A DNA stretch of 14,749 nucleotides from JBJXFY01 sp046155815 (GCA_046155815.1 JBJXFY010000053.1:1-14749); one strand, 5' to 3'; counted from the stretch's first letter, positions 7,517 through 14,550 are shown. The notes: generated by a model from the sequence alone, not told the origin. A program made the numbers and translations.

Positions 7517-7999
7517 ATGAAGACATCACTCCTCACCCTCATCACCGTGCTGCTGCTCGGCGTCACGCGCGCCCACGCCCACGGCGGTGTCGAGCTCGGC
7601 CCCAACGGCGGCCGGCTCCTCGAGTTCAGCGAGAACGAAACGCTGCACGGCGAAGTCACCCTCACCAACAGCTTCTTCCATGTCGCCCTGCTGGACAAGG
7701 ACATGAAGCCGGTGGAGCTGAAGGAGCAGTCACTCACCGTCACCGGCGGCGACCGGCAGAAGCCCGAGAAGCCGGAGGTCCGCAAGGTGGGCAATCACTT
7801 CGTCTTCCCCGCGCTCAAGGGCGACGACTACCTGCTCGTGCTGCAGTTCAAGGACAAGCCCTCGGCCCGCCCGGTCACCGCCCGGTTCGAGTATGACGCC
7901 GCGACCTGCTCGGGCTGCAAACAGGCGGAATGGCTCTGCAAGTGCGCCGATGAAAAGGCGGAGAAGGACGACAAGCACGACCACGACAAGAAAAAGTAA
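7517..7999 (+). CDS. Exported metal-binding-like protein with CxxC/CxC motif and His/Lys tail
   Basis: The 160-residue product has a clear signal peptide (about residues 1-21, ending AHA) and a mature N-terminus HGGVELGPNGGRLLEF. The mature start resembles the GPHGG-type beta-sandwich segment seen in or near metal-efflux adaptors. A beta-rich domain continues to about residue 126. Then comes a compact cysteine motif CSGCKQAEWLCKC (C131, C134, C141, C143) and a charged tail ending HDHDKKK. The Cys and His spacing suggests a metal site in the periplasm, probably for buffering or delivery to the pump; this is inference. The leader (7452-7516) is A/C-rich with few U, and has only a weak AGGCAG before the ATG. 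A broken paralogue retaining residues 96-158 lies at 11488-11685. I cannot assign a named family. Confidence 0.78.
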   Translation: MKTSLLTLITVLLLGVTRAHAHGGVELGPNGGRLLEFSENETLHGEVTLTNSFFHVALLDKDMKPVELKEQSLTVTGGDRQKPEKPEVRKVGNHFVFPALKGDDYLLVLQFKDKPSARPVTARFEYDAATCSGCKQAEWLCKCADEKAEKDDKHDHDKKK

Positions 8000-8048
8000 C
8001 GGCTGCGGAGCCCGGTCCCAGCTCATGTCCCGTAAGGAATCCCACAGC

Positions 8049-8372
8049 ATGAAAGCCTGCCGGATCATCATGGTGATCGGAGTGGTCGGCGTCATGCTGC
8101 CATCCGTTCGCGTGGAAGCCGGGCGTCCGCGTTCCCACGAGTGCTGGGTCGTGGTCGAATCCGTTGACCTTCACACCCGAACGCTCCTCGTCCGCCGCGG
8201 CGGCGTCCATGGGAAGCCATTGACGCTCCGTTGGCGGGAGGAGACACGCTTTACCTGCGAAGGAAAGACACTGGCACCCGCCGCCCTGCGGCCGGGGCAG
8301 CGGGCGGCCATCCGCCACCGGCAACCGCTCTTCGGGCCGTGGCCCTTGAGCCGGCTGACCGCCATCCATTGA
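8049..8372 (+). CDS. Small exported protein with OB-like (DUF5666-type) pattern
   Basis: The 107-residue product starts at ATG 8049, supported by TAAGGA (8033-8038) ten nucleotides upstream; another in-frame ATG at 8025 would put polar residues before the signal peptide. Residues 1-24 form a signal peptide. The mature part reads HECWVVVESVDLHTRTLLVRR, then KPLTLRWREETRF, then a LRPGQRAAIRHR segment. This order, with a sVD..trtL strand, a T-F strand and a L-PG-xA turn, resembles small beta-barrel proteins such as DUF5666 domains. C32 and C70 could form a disulfide or bind metal. It lies 49 nt after the CxxC/CxC protein and 15 nt before the metal ATPase, so it is very probably in the same transcript. 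The fold suggestion is pattern matching by eye and the role is unknown. Confidence 0.68.
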   Translation: MKACRIIMVIGVVGVMLPSVRVEAGRPRSHECWVVVESVDLHTRTLLVRRGGVHGKPLTLRWREETRFTCEGKTLAPAALRPGQRAAIRHRQPLFGPWPLSRLTAIH

Positions 8373-8387
8373 GAACACACCTGCCGA

Positions 8388-10361
8388 ATGAGCGCGTCCT
8401 GTTGCCCTGACGAACCAAAGTCCAAAGACCACCACGACGAGGACGGCCACGACCACTCGGGCGGCGTCGCGCGGCGACAGGTCGTGCTGGTGGCCGTGTC
8501 CGGTGCGGCCATCGCCATCGGGTTCCTGCTGCTGTGGACCAAGATGTCGCCGGGTTGGCTCAGTCAGGTGGCCTTCGCCATCGGCACGCTGACGGGCGGA
8601 GCGCTGGTCCTGCCCGGGGCCCTCGCCTCCGTGCGGCGGTTCCGGCTGGACATGAACGTCCTCATGACCGTGGCCGTGGCCGGTGCGTGGGCCATCGGCG
8701 AGGAGGCGGAGGGGGCGGCGGTCGTCTTCCTCTTCGCCTTCGCGGAACTGCTGGAAACCTGGAGCGTGAGCCGCGCCAACCGCGCCGTGGCTTCGCTGCT
8801 CGAACTCACCCCCGCCACGGCCCTGCGGCTGAAGGACGACGGCAGCACCGAGGAAACCGCTGCCGCCGAAGTCCTCGTGGGCGACCGTATCCTCGTCCGC
8901 AGCGGCGCACGCCTCCCGCTGGACGGCGAAGTGGTGGCCGGCGAGTCCAGCGTCAACCAGGCTCCCATCACCGGTGAATCCGTGCCGGTGGAAAAAGCCC
9001 TCGGCGCGACCGTCTTCGCGGGCACCATCAACGGGGAAGGCTCGCTCACGGTGCGGGTCACCAAGCCCGCCGGCGACAGCACGCTGGCCCGCATCATCCG
9101 GCTGGTGCAGGAGGCCGGCGAGTCCAAGGCCCCGACGCAGCGGTTCGTGGACCGCTTTGCCGGCATCTACACCCCGGTGGTGTTTCTGCTGGCGGTACTC
9201 ACGGCGCTCGTCCCGCCGCTGCTGTTCGACGGCGCGTGGTCCGAATGGATCTACCGGGCGCTCGCCCTGCTGGTCATCGCCTGCCCGTGCGCGCTGGTCA
9301 TCGCAACGCCCGTTTCCATTGTGTCCGGCCTGACCGCCCTGGCCCGGCGCGGCGTGCTGGTCAAAGGCGGCGAGCATCTCGAAAACATCGGCCGGCTGCG
9401 CGCCCTCGCCGTGGACAAGACCGGCACCATCACCGAGGGGCGGCCCGGCGTCCGGGAGATCCTCCGCCGGGGCACGCTGTCAGAAGCGGACATCCTCGCA
9501 CGCGCCGCCGCTATTGACGCGCATTCCGAGCATCCGTTGGCCCGGTGCATCGTGGCCGAAGCAAAGGCGCAGGGGCTGACGTGGCCGGAGGCGACGGGCT
9601 ATCAGGCCCGGATCGGACGCGGCGCGCTGGCGACCATCGCGGGCCACCTCCATTTCGTGGGCAACCACCGTCTGGCCCATGAGCTGGGACTTTGCACACC
9701 CGAGTTGGAATCGGTTCTGGCCGGAGCCGAAGCCCGGGGCCTCACCTTGGTCGTGCTGGGCCATGCTCCACACGACGGTTGTCCCGGTGAGGTGTTGGGC
9801 ATCATCGCGGCGAGCGACACCATCCGCCCCGAGGCGAAGGAAGCGCTGGCATCATTCAAGGCGCTGGGGATTTCCCCCGTGGTCATGTTGAGCGGCGACA
9901 ACCAGCGCACCGTGGATGCCGTGGCGCGGGCGGCGGGACTCACCGAAGCACGCGGCGACCTGCTGCCGGAAGACAAGGTCACTGAAATCCGCCGGCTGCT
10001 CGCCGCGCACAGTTATGTAGGCATGGTCGGCGACGGGGTGAACGACGCCCCCGCACTGGCGCTGGCCACCGTCGGCATTGCGATGGGCGCGGCGGGCAGC
10101 GACACGGCCATCGAGACCGCCGACCTCGCGCTGATGAAGGACGACCTCCGCAAGCTGGCCGAAGCCATCACCGTCGGCCGCCGGTCCCTGCGGATCATCC
10201 GCTTCAACGTCGGCTTTGCTGTTCTGGTGAAGGCGGTTTTTCTCATCCTCGCCTTCACCGGGCATACCAGCCTCTGGCTCGCCATCTTTGCCGACACCGG
10301 CGCGACGCTGCTCGTCATCGCGAATGCGCTGCGGCTGCTCCGCCAACCGGCTTCCGCCTAG
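8388..10361 (+). CDS. zntA: P1B-2-type Zn/Cd/Pb-exporting ATPase with His-rich N-terminus
   Basis: The 657-residue product has all P-type ATPase signatures: TGES (195-198) in the actuator, the metal-site CPC (299-301) in the membrane, the phosphorylation motif DKTGT starting at D343, the soft-metal SEHPLA motif, and GDGVND (548-553). K615 in NVGFAVLVKAVFL and D636 in FADTGATLLVIANALRLL match the P1B-2 group, which exports Zn2+, Cd2+ and Pb2+ from cytoplasm to periplasm using ATP. There is no N-terminal heavy-metal-associated domain with CxxC. Instead residues 5-23 contain CC and a HH...HDH cluster, which may take its place as sensor or donor site. This step feeds metal to the periplasm, where the RND system just upstream can expel it. 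It is the last gene of the co-oriented block. The symbol denotes the family, not a proven orthologue. Confidence 0.93.
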   Translation: MSASCCPDEPKSKDHHDEDGHDHSGGVARRQVVLVAVSGAAIAIGFLLLWTKMSPGWLSQVAFAIGTLTGGALVLPGALASVRRFRLDMNVLMTVAVAGAWAIGEEAEGAAVVFLFAFAELLETWSVSRANRAVASLLELTPATALRLKDDGSTEETAAAEVLVGDRILVRSGARLPLDGEVVAGESSVNQAPITGESVPVEKALGATVFAGTINGEGSLTVRVTKPAGDSTLARIIRLVQEAGESKAPTQRFVDRFAGIYTPVVFLLAVLTALVPPLLFDGAWSEWIYRALALLVIACPCALVIATPVSIVSGLTALARRGVLVKGGEHLENIGRLRALAVDKTGTITEGRPGVREILRRGTLSEADILARAAAIDAHSEHPLARCIVAEAKAQGLTWPEATGYQARIGRGALATIAGHLHFVGNHRLAHELGLCTPELESVLAGAEARGLTLVVLGHAPHDGCPGEVLGIIAASDTIRPEAKEALASFKALGISPVVMLSGDNQRTVDAVARAAGLTEARGDLLPEDKVTEIRRLLAAHSYVGMVGDGVNDAPALALATVGIAMGAAGSDTAIETADLALMKDDLRKLAEAITVGRRSLRIIRFNVGFAVLVKAVFLILAFTGHTSLWLAIFADTGATLLVIANALRLLRQPASA

Positions 10362-10383
10362 CCCCTTGGCCAACGCGGAGGTG

Positions 10384-11103
10384 CTACGACGCCGGCGCGG
10401 GAGAGGGAGTGACCGGTGTCGGCGCAGCCCCGCCGCCGCCGCTGTCCACGATGATGCGCGCCCGTCTCCACGCCTCGATGAAGCGCCGTCCCGACTCGCT
10501 GTCGTCAAATTGCACGACGAGGTCATCCAAGTTTCGAGCGCTTTCCAGCAGGCTGGCCACGTCCGTCTCCAGCTCCTTCAGCAGCGCCCCGCGGTTCACG
10601 ATCTGCCCGCGGGGCGTGTTCATCAGCCGGCTGAACACCTCGATGGCTGCCGTGAGCGTGGTGACGCGCGCGGCGGTGATCCCGCGTTTGCCGGCGTCGG
10701 GGCTGCTGACGACCTCGCCAGCCAGGTCGCGGATCGCGGTGGCCCGGTTCACGAGATCCTGTGTGCGCAGCTTCATGATGCCGCTCCTGGTCAGGTCCAC
10801 TTTGCCCAGGCGGTCGAGGTCGCCGGTCTTCTTGAAATGGTAGGCCAGCGCGCGGGCGAGCACGAAGGCGGCATCCTCCAGCGCGGACTCCGCCGCCGCC
10901 TTGGCATCGGCCGCGCCGCCCGTGGCGGCCTCGGCCTGTGCGGCCTTGGCCAGGATGGCGGCATGGTCGGCCTGGAGTTCGGCCAAATCCGGGCCGAAAT
11001 CTGCGGGCGGCCTGCCTTCCCAGACGGGCTTGTGGGCGGGGCTTTGGGCGACGCTGAGGCACGCGCCCACCATGTTGAGCTGGTTTTGGAGGCGGAGGTT
11101 CAT
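10384..11103 (-). CDS. Helical protein of unknown function, Verrucomicrobiota-type family
   Basis: The 239-residue product reads on the minus strand from ATG at 11103 to TAG at 10384-10386. It has no signal peptide or membrane span. It is mostly helical, with an Ala-rich segment (about residues 45-85), a middle region with LARALAYHFKKTGDLDRLGKV, and a second helical part with TAARVTTLTAAIEVFSRLMN. It ends in a low-complexity GGGGAAPTPVTPSPAPAS tail. I remember similar proteins, beginning MNLRLQNQLNMVGAC and present in several copies, from Verrucomicrobiota genomes; this is memory and has not been checked. Their function is unknown to me. It converges on the metal ATPase with a 22-bp gap. A weak promoter-like TTGCTG-N16-TATCAA lies at 11142-11115 (minus strand). 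It does not look metal-related and may be an insertion into the locus. Confidence 0.75.
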   Translation of the reverse strand: MNLRLQNQLNMVGACLSVAQSPAHKPVWEGRPPADFGPDLAELQADHAAILAKAAQAEAATGGAADAKAAAESALEDAAFVLARALAYHFKKTGDLDRLGKVDLTRSGIMKLRTQDLVNRATAIRDLAGEVVSSPDAGKRGITAARVTTLTAAIEVFSRLMNTPRGQIVNRGALLKELETDVASLLESARNLDDLVVQFDDSESGRRFIEAWRRARIIVDSGGGGAAPTPVTPSPAPAS

Positions 11104-11487
11104 GGGAATGACGGTTGATAGTCTCCGTTAGAATCGCAGCAAGCAAAAAATGGCACGCCACGGCGCATCTGGCTGCGAATCTGCGGGTTGTGGATTTCGC
11201 GCGGTTTTCCGAGCCTTCGCACCGTGGGCTTGCCGCGTTTTCCCCGCAGTTTAGGCCGGTTTCTCGACCGCGGATGGCGGTTCTCGCGTTTCGGCGTCTG
11301 ATTTCCCGGATGTGTGCGCTGATTTCCGGCCGGTTGCGGCCTCTGGTGGCTGTGCCGTGGCTGATTCCGGGCCGTTGACGTCAGTTGCGAGAGGCTGGCC
11401 CGGTGCTGCTAGGCCGTCGGTGCCGATTTCACTTCTGCGTTTCCCGGCCGCTGCTTCTTTTCTCTCGCCCGCAGGATCGCTTGGCGG
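11104..11487. other. Gene-free stretch with strong T-over-A skew and a short periodic repeat
   Basis: I find no convincing coding region here in either direction. From about 11195 to 11480 the plus strand has few A and many T, unlike the flanking genes. The near-identical words CTGATTTCCCGG (11298), CTGATTTCCGG (11319) and CTGATTCCGGG (11361) are spaced 21 and 42 nt apart. The stretch may include the leader of the minus-strand gene at 10384-11103, which starts at its left edge. No clear terminator or operator is seen. Confidence 0.5.
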
Positions 11488-11685
11488 GTGGCAACCGTTC
11501 TCGTCTTCCCCGCGCTCAAGGACGACGACTTCCTGCTGGTGCTGCGCTTCAAGGCGACGCCGCAGGCCCGCGCCGTCACGGCCCGGTTCGGGTTCGACGC
11601 CACCACCTGCTCGGCCTGCAAGAACCCCGAATGGCTCTGCAAGTGCGCCGCGGAAGAGGCCGGCGGGAAGCACGACCACGACAAG
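11488..11685 (+). pseudogene. Truncated paralogue of the exported CxxC/CxC protein
   Basis: Reading from 11503, the translation matches residues 96-158 of the protein at 7517-7999: VFPALK.DD.LLVL.FK, then VTARF, the cysteine motif as CSACKNPEWLCKC, and the ending KHDHDK. By hand I count 44 identical residues of 61 aligned, with a 2-residue gap. The signal peptide and first 95 residues are gone; the sequence before about 11488 shows no similarity in any frame. The stop is also lost: where the intact gene has AAAAAGTAA, this copy has CAGCGGTGG, and the frame runs on into the receptor gene. All four cysteines and the His tail are kept, so decay is recent or the copy was intact until truncated. 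It is a remnant, not a functional secreted protein. Confidence 0.82.
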
Positions 11686-11845
11686 CAGCGGTGGCGGCGG
11701 CTGCGCCCGGCGCCGGGAACGCCACGGCGGATTCTGTTCAGGATCCGCCTGTCCCGGTGTTGCCTTTCCTTGTTGGCGGCTTGCGTTCGGGCACGCCGGG
11801 CTTGCCGGTGCCTGTGCGCCGTGTCTAGCGTACATCCCGATTCAC

Positions 11846-14005
11846 ATGCCCCTGTCTTATTGTCGTATCGCGCCCGGGTCATCGTGGCTGGGTTCTGCCG
11901 CCGTCTTCGCCTCCCTTTCCACCGTCCACGGCCAGGAAGCCGCCGCGCCCGCCCCGGCGCCGGATGTCGTGGATTTGCCGGCGATGATCATCACCGCCAC
12001 CCGCCGGGAGGAGCCCGCGCTGGAGCTCCCGTTCGCCACGGATTCCGTGCTGCGCGTGCCGCTGCGGAACGAGCAGATGGCCGCCAGCGCGCCGGAGGCG
12101 CTGCTCGAGACGCCGGGCGTCATGGTGCAGCAGACCGCACGCGGCCAGGGCTCGCCCTTCATCCGGGGCTTCACCGGCTTCCGGACGCTGCTGCTGGTGG
12201 ACGGCATCCGGCTGAACAACTCGACCTTCCGCGACGGTCCGAACCAGTACTTCAGCACCATTGACGCGCTGGCGCTCGACCGGATCGAGGTGGTGAAGGG
12301 GCCGGGGTCGGTGATGTACGGCAGCGACGCCGTGGGCGGCACGGTGAACGCCATCTTCCGCGGCCCGCAGTATGGAACGGCCGCCGGCCCCGACTGGTCC
12401 GGCGCCGCGTACTACCGCTACGGGTCGGCCGAGGCGGCCAACCTCGGCCGCGGCGAGGCCGGCGTCTCGGAAGCCAATCTCTGGGGCGCGACCTTCGGAT
12501 TTTCGGCCAAGGACTTCGGCGACGTCGAGGGCGGCAGCGACGTGGGCACCCAGCCTTACACGGGCTACGACCAGTGGGATGTGAACGGCTCCGCCGAATA
12601 CCTGCTCGGGCCGGCCACGCGGTTCAAGTTCGCCTACCAGCGCACGGAGCAGAACGACGTGAAGCGCACGCACCGGACCATCAACGGCCTGAACTGGGAG
12701 GGCCTGACGCGCGGCACCGACCTCGAGCATTCCTTCGATCAGAACCGGCAGTTGATCTACGGCCGGCTCACGAGCACGACCCCGCGCGGCGACGAGCTGT
12801 CCGGCACGGTCTCGTGGCAGGACCAGGACGAGTACCAGTCCGTCCAGCGCGCCAACCGCACCCGCCAGGAGAACGACACCGAGGTCGGCACGCTCGGCGT
12901 GCTCCTCAATGGAGTGAGTCCGGGTGAGTGGGGCACCTGGACCTACGGCGCCGAGTACTACCGGGACTTCGTGGACTCCGCGACGCGCAACTACAGCGCC
13001 GCCGGCCGGCTCACCTCCACCGGCATCCAGGGTCCGGTCGCGGACGACTCGGAGTACGATCTGCTGGGCCTGTACACGCAGAACGAGATTCCGCTCCCGG
13101 ACCGCTTCCGCTTCATCGTCGGCGGCCGGTTCAACTACGCCCACGCCGACGCCGGCCGCTACCGCGACCCGCTCACCGGCGGCCCGGCCTCCTACTCCAT
13201 GGACTGGAACCATCTTGTTGGCAGCGGCCGGCTGCTCTGGAGCCCGGACCAGGCGGAGCGCTGGGCGCTCTTCGCGGGCGCGTCGCAGGCCTTCCGCGCC
13301 CCGAACCTGTCCGACCTCACCCGCCTCGACGTCGCGCGCAGCGGCGAGCTCGAGGTCGCCGCCACGGACCTCGACCCGGAGAAGTATCTTTCGCTGGAGG
13401 CCGGCGTGAAGCACGCCGGCGAACGCTGGTCCGGCAGCGTGGGCTGCTTCTACACCTTCATCGAGGACCTCATCGTCCGCACGCCCACCGGGCGGATGAT
13501 CGGCAACCTCCGGGAAGTGACCAAGCGCAATGCCAGCGAAGGCTACGTGCAGGGCCTCGAGGCCGAGGGCCGCGTCGCGCTGGTCGAGGGCTTCAGCCTC
13601 TTCGGCGCGCTCACCTGGCAGTACGGCGACGCAGACGCCTTCCCCACGTCCGCGCCGGTCGAGGTTCGCGGGCCGCTCAGCCGGGTCGCGCCGCTCAACG
13701 GCCTCGCCGGCCTGCGCTGGGATTCGCCGCAGCCGCGGCTCCCGCTGTTTGCGGAGATCTTCGGGCAGATGGCCGATGAGCAGGACCGCCTGTCCGCCGA
13801 CGACGCGCGCGACACGCAGCGCATCCCGCCCGGCGGCACGCCCGGCTGGGCCACCCTCAACTTCCGCGCCGGCTACGACTGGCGGGAGCGCGTGCGGCTG
13901 CACGTCGCGCTGGAGAACGCGCTCGACGAGGACTACCGCATCCACGGCAGCGGCTACAACCAGCCGGGCCGGAACTTCAAGCTGGGCCTCGAATATCGGT
14001 TCTGA
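11846..14005 (+). CDS. TonB-dependent outer-membrane receptor, complete
   Basis: The 719-residue product starts at ATG 11846, followed by a signal peptide (about residues 1-30, ending VHGQE). D43-R53 (DLPAMIITATR) is a TonB-box-like segment. The plug domain follows at about residues 65-170: ALLETPGVMVQQTARGQG, then the conserved SPFIRGF, LLLVDGIRLNN, DRIEVVKGPGSVMYGSDAVGGTVN. The rest is a 22-strand-type barrel with typical FRAPNLSDLTR and LDPEKYLSLEAGVK motifs, ending in NFKLGLEYRF. Such proteins import iron chelates, zinc, copper, cobalamin or other ligands. The substrate is not evident; the neighbouring His-rich gene and efflux block hint at a metal, which is inference. A longer in-frame reading back to 11312 was rejected because it would put 178 unrelated residues before the signal peptide. 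No Shine-Dalgarno is visible. Confidence 0.93.
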   Translation: MPLSYCRIAPGSSWLGSAAVFASLSTVHGQEAAAPAPAPDVVDLPAMIITATRREEPALELPFATDSVLRVPLRNEQMAASAPEALLETPGVMVQQTARGQGSPFIRGFTGFRTLLLVDGIRLNNSTFRDGPNQYFSTIDALALDRIEVVKGPGSVMYGSDAVGGTVNAIFRGPQYGTAAGPDWSGAAYYRYGSAEAANLGRGEAGVSEANLWGATFGFSAKDFGDVEGGSDVGTQPYTGYDQWDVNGSAEYLLGPATRFKFAYQRTEQNDVKRTHRTINGLNWEGLTRGTDLEHSFDQNRQLIYGRLTSTTPRGDELSGTVSWQDQDEYQSVQRANRTRQENDTEVGTLGVLLNGVSPGEWGTWTYGAEYYRDFVDSATRNYSAAGRLTSTGIQGPVADDSEYDLLGLYTQNEIPLPDRFRFIVGGRFNYAHADAGRYRDPLTGGPASYSMDWNHLVGSGRLLWSPDQAERWALFAGASQAFRAPNLSDLTRLDVARSGELEVAATDLDPEKYLSLEAGVKHAGERWSGSVGCFYTFIEDLIVRTPTGRMIGNLREVTKRNASEGYVQGLEAEGRVALVEGFSLFGALTWQYGDADAFPTSAPVEVRGPLSRVAPLNGLAGLRWDSPQPRLPLFAEIFGQMADEQDRLSADDARDTQRIPPGGTPGWATLNFRAGYDWRERVRLHVALENALDEDYRIHGSGYNQPGRNFKLGLEYRF

Positions 14006-14020
14006 CCGGCCGGCCGCCGG
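14006..14020. terminator. Possible stem-loop between convergent genes
   Basis: CCGGC (14006-14010) can pair with GCCGG (14016-14020) around a 5-nt CGGCC loop, immediately after the receptor stop and 5 bp before the stop of the convergent His-rich gene. No T-run is present on either strand, so intrinsic termination is uncertain. The position between two converging genes is the main argument for a role in ending transcription. Confidence 0.25.
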
Positions 14021-14025
14021 CAGCC

Positions 14026-14379
14026 TCAGGCCTTCACCACCTCCATGGGCCCGTGGTCGTCGCAGTGGCCGCCGTGGGGATGGTGCAGGTGGCCGCCCAC
14101 GAGGTAGTCCACGTGGTCGCCGTGCGGCACGGCCTCGTGGCCGCAGCCGGGCCCGTGGACGTGGCCCTTATCGTGGCCGCCGCAGGCGTGGGCCGGCGTG
14201 CAGGCGTCGGGATTCGCGGCGCTGACGGCGAGGCGGTGCTCGTCCACATGCCCGCCGTGGACGTGGTGAAGGTGGCCGTCGTGCAGAAAGTCCACATGGC
14301 CGTCGTGGCGGACGGCGGTGTGGCCGCAGCCGGGGCCGTGCTGGTGGGAGTGGTCGGGGTGGGTGATGCAATTGCTCAT
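14026..14379 (-). CDS. Histidine-rich protein with tandem metal-binding-type repeat
   Basis: The minus-strand ATG at 14379 gives 117 residues with 27 histidines (23%) and six cysteines, and no signal peptide. Two halves repeat the same plan. Residues 14-48 contain HGPGCGH..VRHDGHVDFL and DGHLHHVHGGHVDEH. Residues 75-109 contain HGPGCGH..VPHGDHVDYL and GGHLHHPHGGHCDDH. They are joined by a linker with DACTPAHACGGHDKGH, so it arose by internal duplication. I know proteins with single such units in other bacteria, annotated as hypothetical or as zinc-related. A cytoplasmic zinc (or Ni/Co/Cu) buffer is the likely role, but inferred. It converges on the TonB receptor with a 20-bp gap. A longer in-frame reading back to 14484 lacks support. 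A partial second copy of its start lies at 14611-14749. Confidence 0.85.
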   Translation of the reverse strand: MSNCITHPDHSHQHGPGCGHTAVRHDGHVDFLHDGHLHHVHGGHVDEHRLAVSAANPDACTPAHACGGHDKGHVHGPGCGHEAVPHGDHVDYLVGGHLHHPHGGHCDDHGPMEVVKA

Positions 14380-14461
14380 GATGTGCTCGGTGCTGTGAGT
14401 TGAGGCCGGCACGCGCCGGCCAGCGGGGAGTCTCACACGAAACGGGCGTTCACGGTCAAGG
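14323..14461. repeat. Direct repeat, copy 1: start and leader of the His-rich gene
   Basis: This 139-bp segment covers the first 19 codons of the His-rich gene and its upstream leader. It recurs at 14611-14749, offset by exactly 288 bp, with two mismatches (14328 and 14349). Similarity stops abruptly to the left of 14323; the right-hand limit cannot be seen because copy 2 reaches the window edge. Confidence 0.95.
14404..14421 (-). promoter_or_regulatory. Perfect hairpin in the leader of the His-rich gene
   Basis: GGCCGGC (14404-14410) pairs perfectly with GCCGGCC (14415-14421) across a 4-nt loop, about 25 nt upstream of the minus-strand ATG at 14379. On the minus strand, TTGACC (14459-14454) could be a -35 box, with a poor -10 about 16 nt further on; the hairpin would then lie in the transcribed leader. 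It is repeated exactly at 14692-14709. A regulatory function is inference. Confidence 0.4.
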
Positions 14462-14496
14462 CCGGCGGGGAAATGCGAATGCAAAGCAGTTTCCTT

Positions 14497-14524
14497 TTGA
14501 CCCGTCGGAGCCGGGCCGCATTAT
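14497..14524 (+). promoter_or_regulatory. Candidate promoter TTGACC-N16-CATTAT
   Basis: TTGACC (14497-14502) matches the sigma70 -35 consensus at five of six bases, and CATTAT (14519-14524) matches the -10 at four of six, with a 16-nt spacer. They lie in one of the few AT-richer pockets of the window. The expected transcription start near 14531 would give a leader of about 20 nt to the ATG at 14551. The -10 end overlaps the palindrome at 14524-14538, as expected for a repressed promoter. Confidence 0.5.
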
Positions 14525-14538
14525 GCAAATGATTTGCA
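14524..14538. promoter_or_regulatory. Perfect 7-1-7 palindrome, Fur-superfamily-like operator
   Basis: TGCAAAT-G-ATTTGCA is a perfect inverted repeat with a single central base. This is the 7-1-7 geometry known for operators of the Fur superfamily (Fur, Zur, Mur), although the letters differ from the E. coli Fur consensus. It overlaps the -10 end and probable transcription start of the promoter at 14497-14524, and ends 12 nt before the ATG at 14551. On the other side lies the His-rich gene, starting 145 bp away. Repression by a metal-loaded regulator is therefore likely by geometry and position; which metal is unknown. Confidence 0.6.
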
Positions 14539-14550
14539 ACTAATCCCACC

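Noticed and set aside
11312..11845. N-terminal extension of the TonB receptor frame by 178 codons.
   Set aside because: The extension passes out of frame through the broken paralogue and would precede the signal peptide; ATG 11846 is the sensible start.
11686..12264. Continuation of the broken paralogue frame past its homologous end.
   Set aside because: Similarity ends at 11685 and the rest is Arg/Ala/Gly-rich shadow coding overlapping the receptor gene. I see nothing else supported in 11686-11845.
11879..13945. Minus-strand open reading frame of 688 codons opposite the TonB receptor.
   Set aside because: It is antisense of a receptor with complete plug and barrel motifs; its composition (Arg, Val, Gly, Ala) is typical of a GC-driven shadow.
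14053..14403. Plus-strand open reading frame of 116 codons opposite the His-rich gene.
   Set aside because: It is a Val/Ala/Gly-rich antisense of the repetitive His codons. The minus-strand product has a clear internal repeat at protein level.
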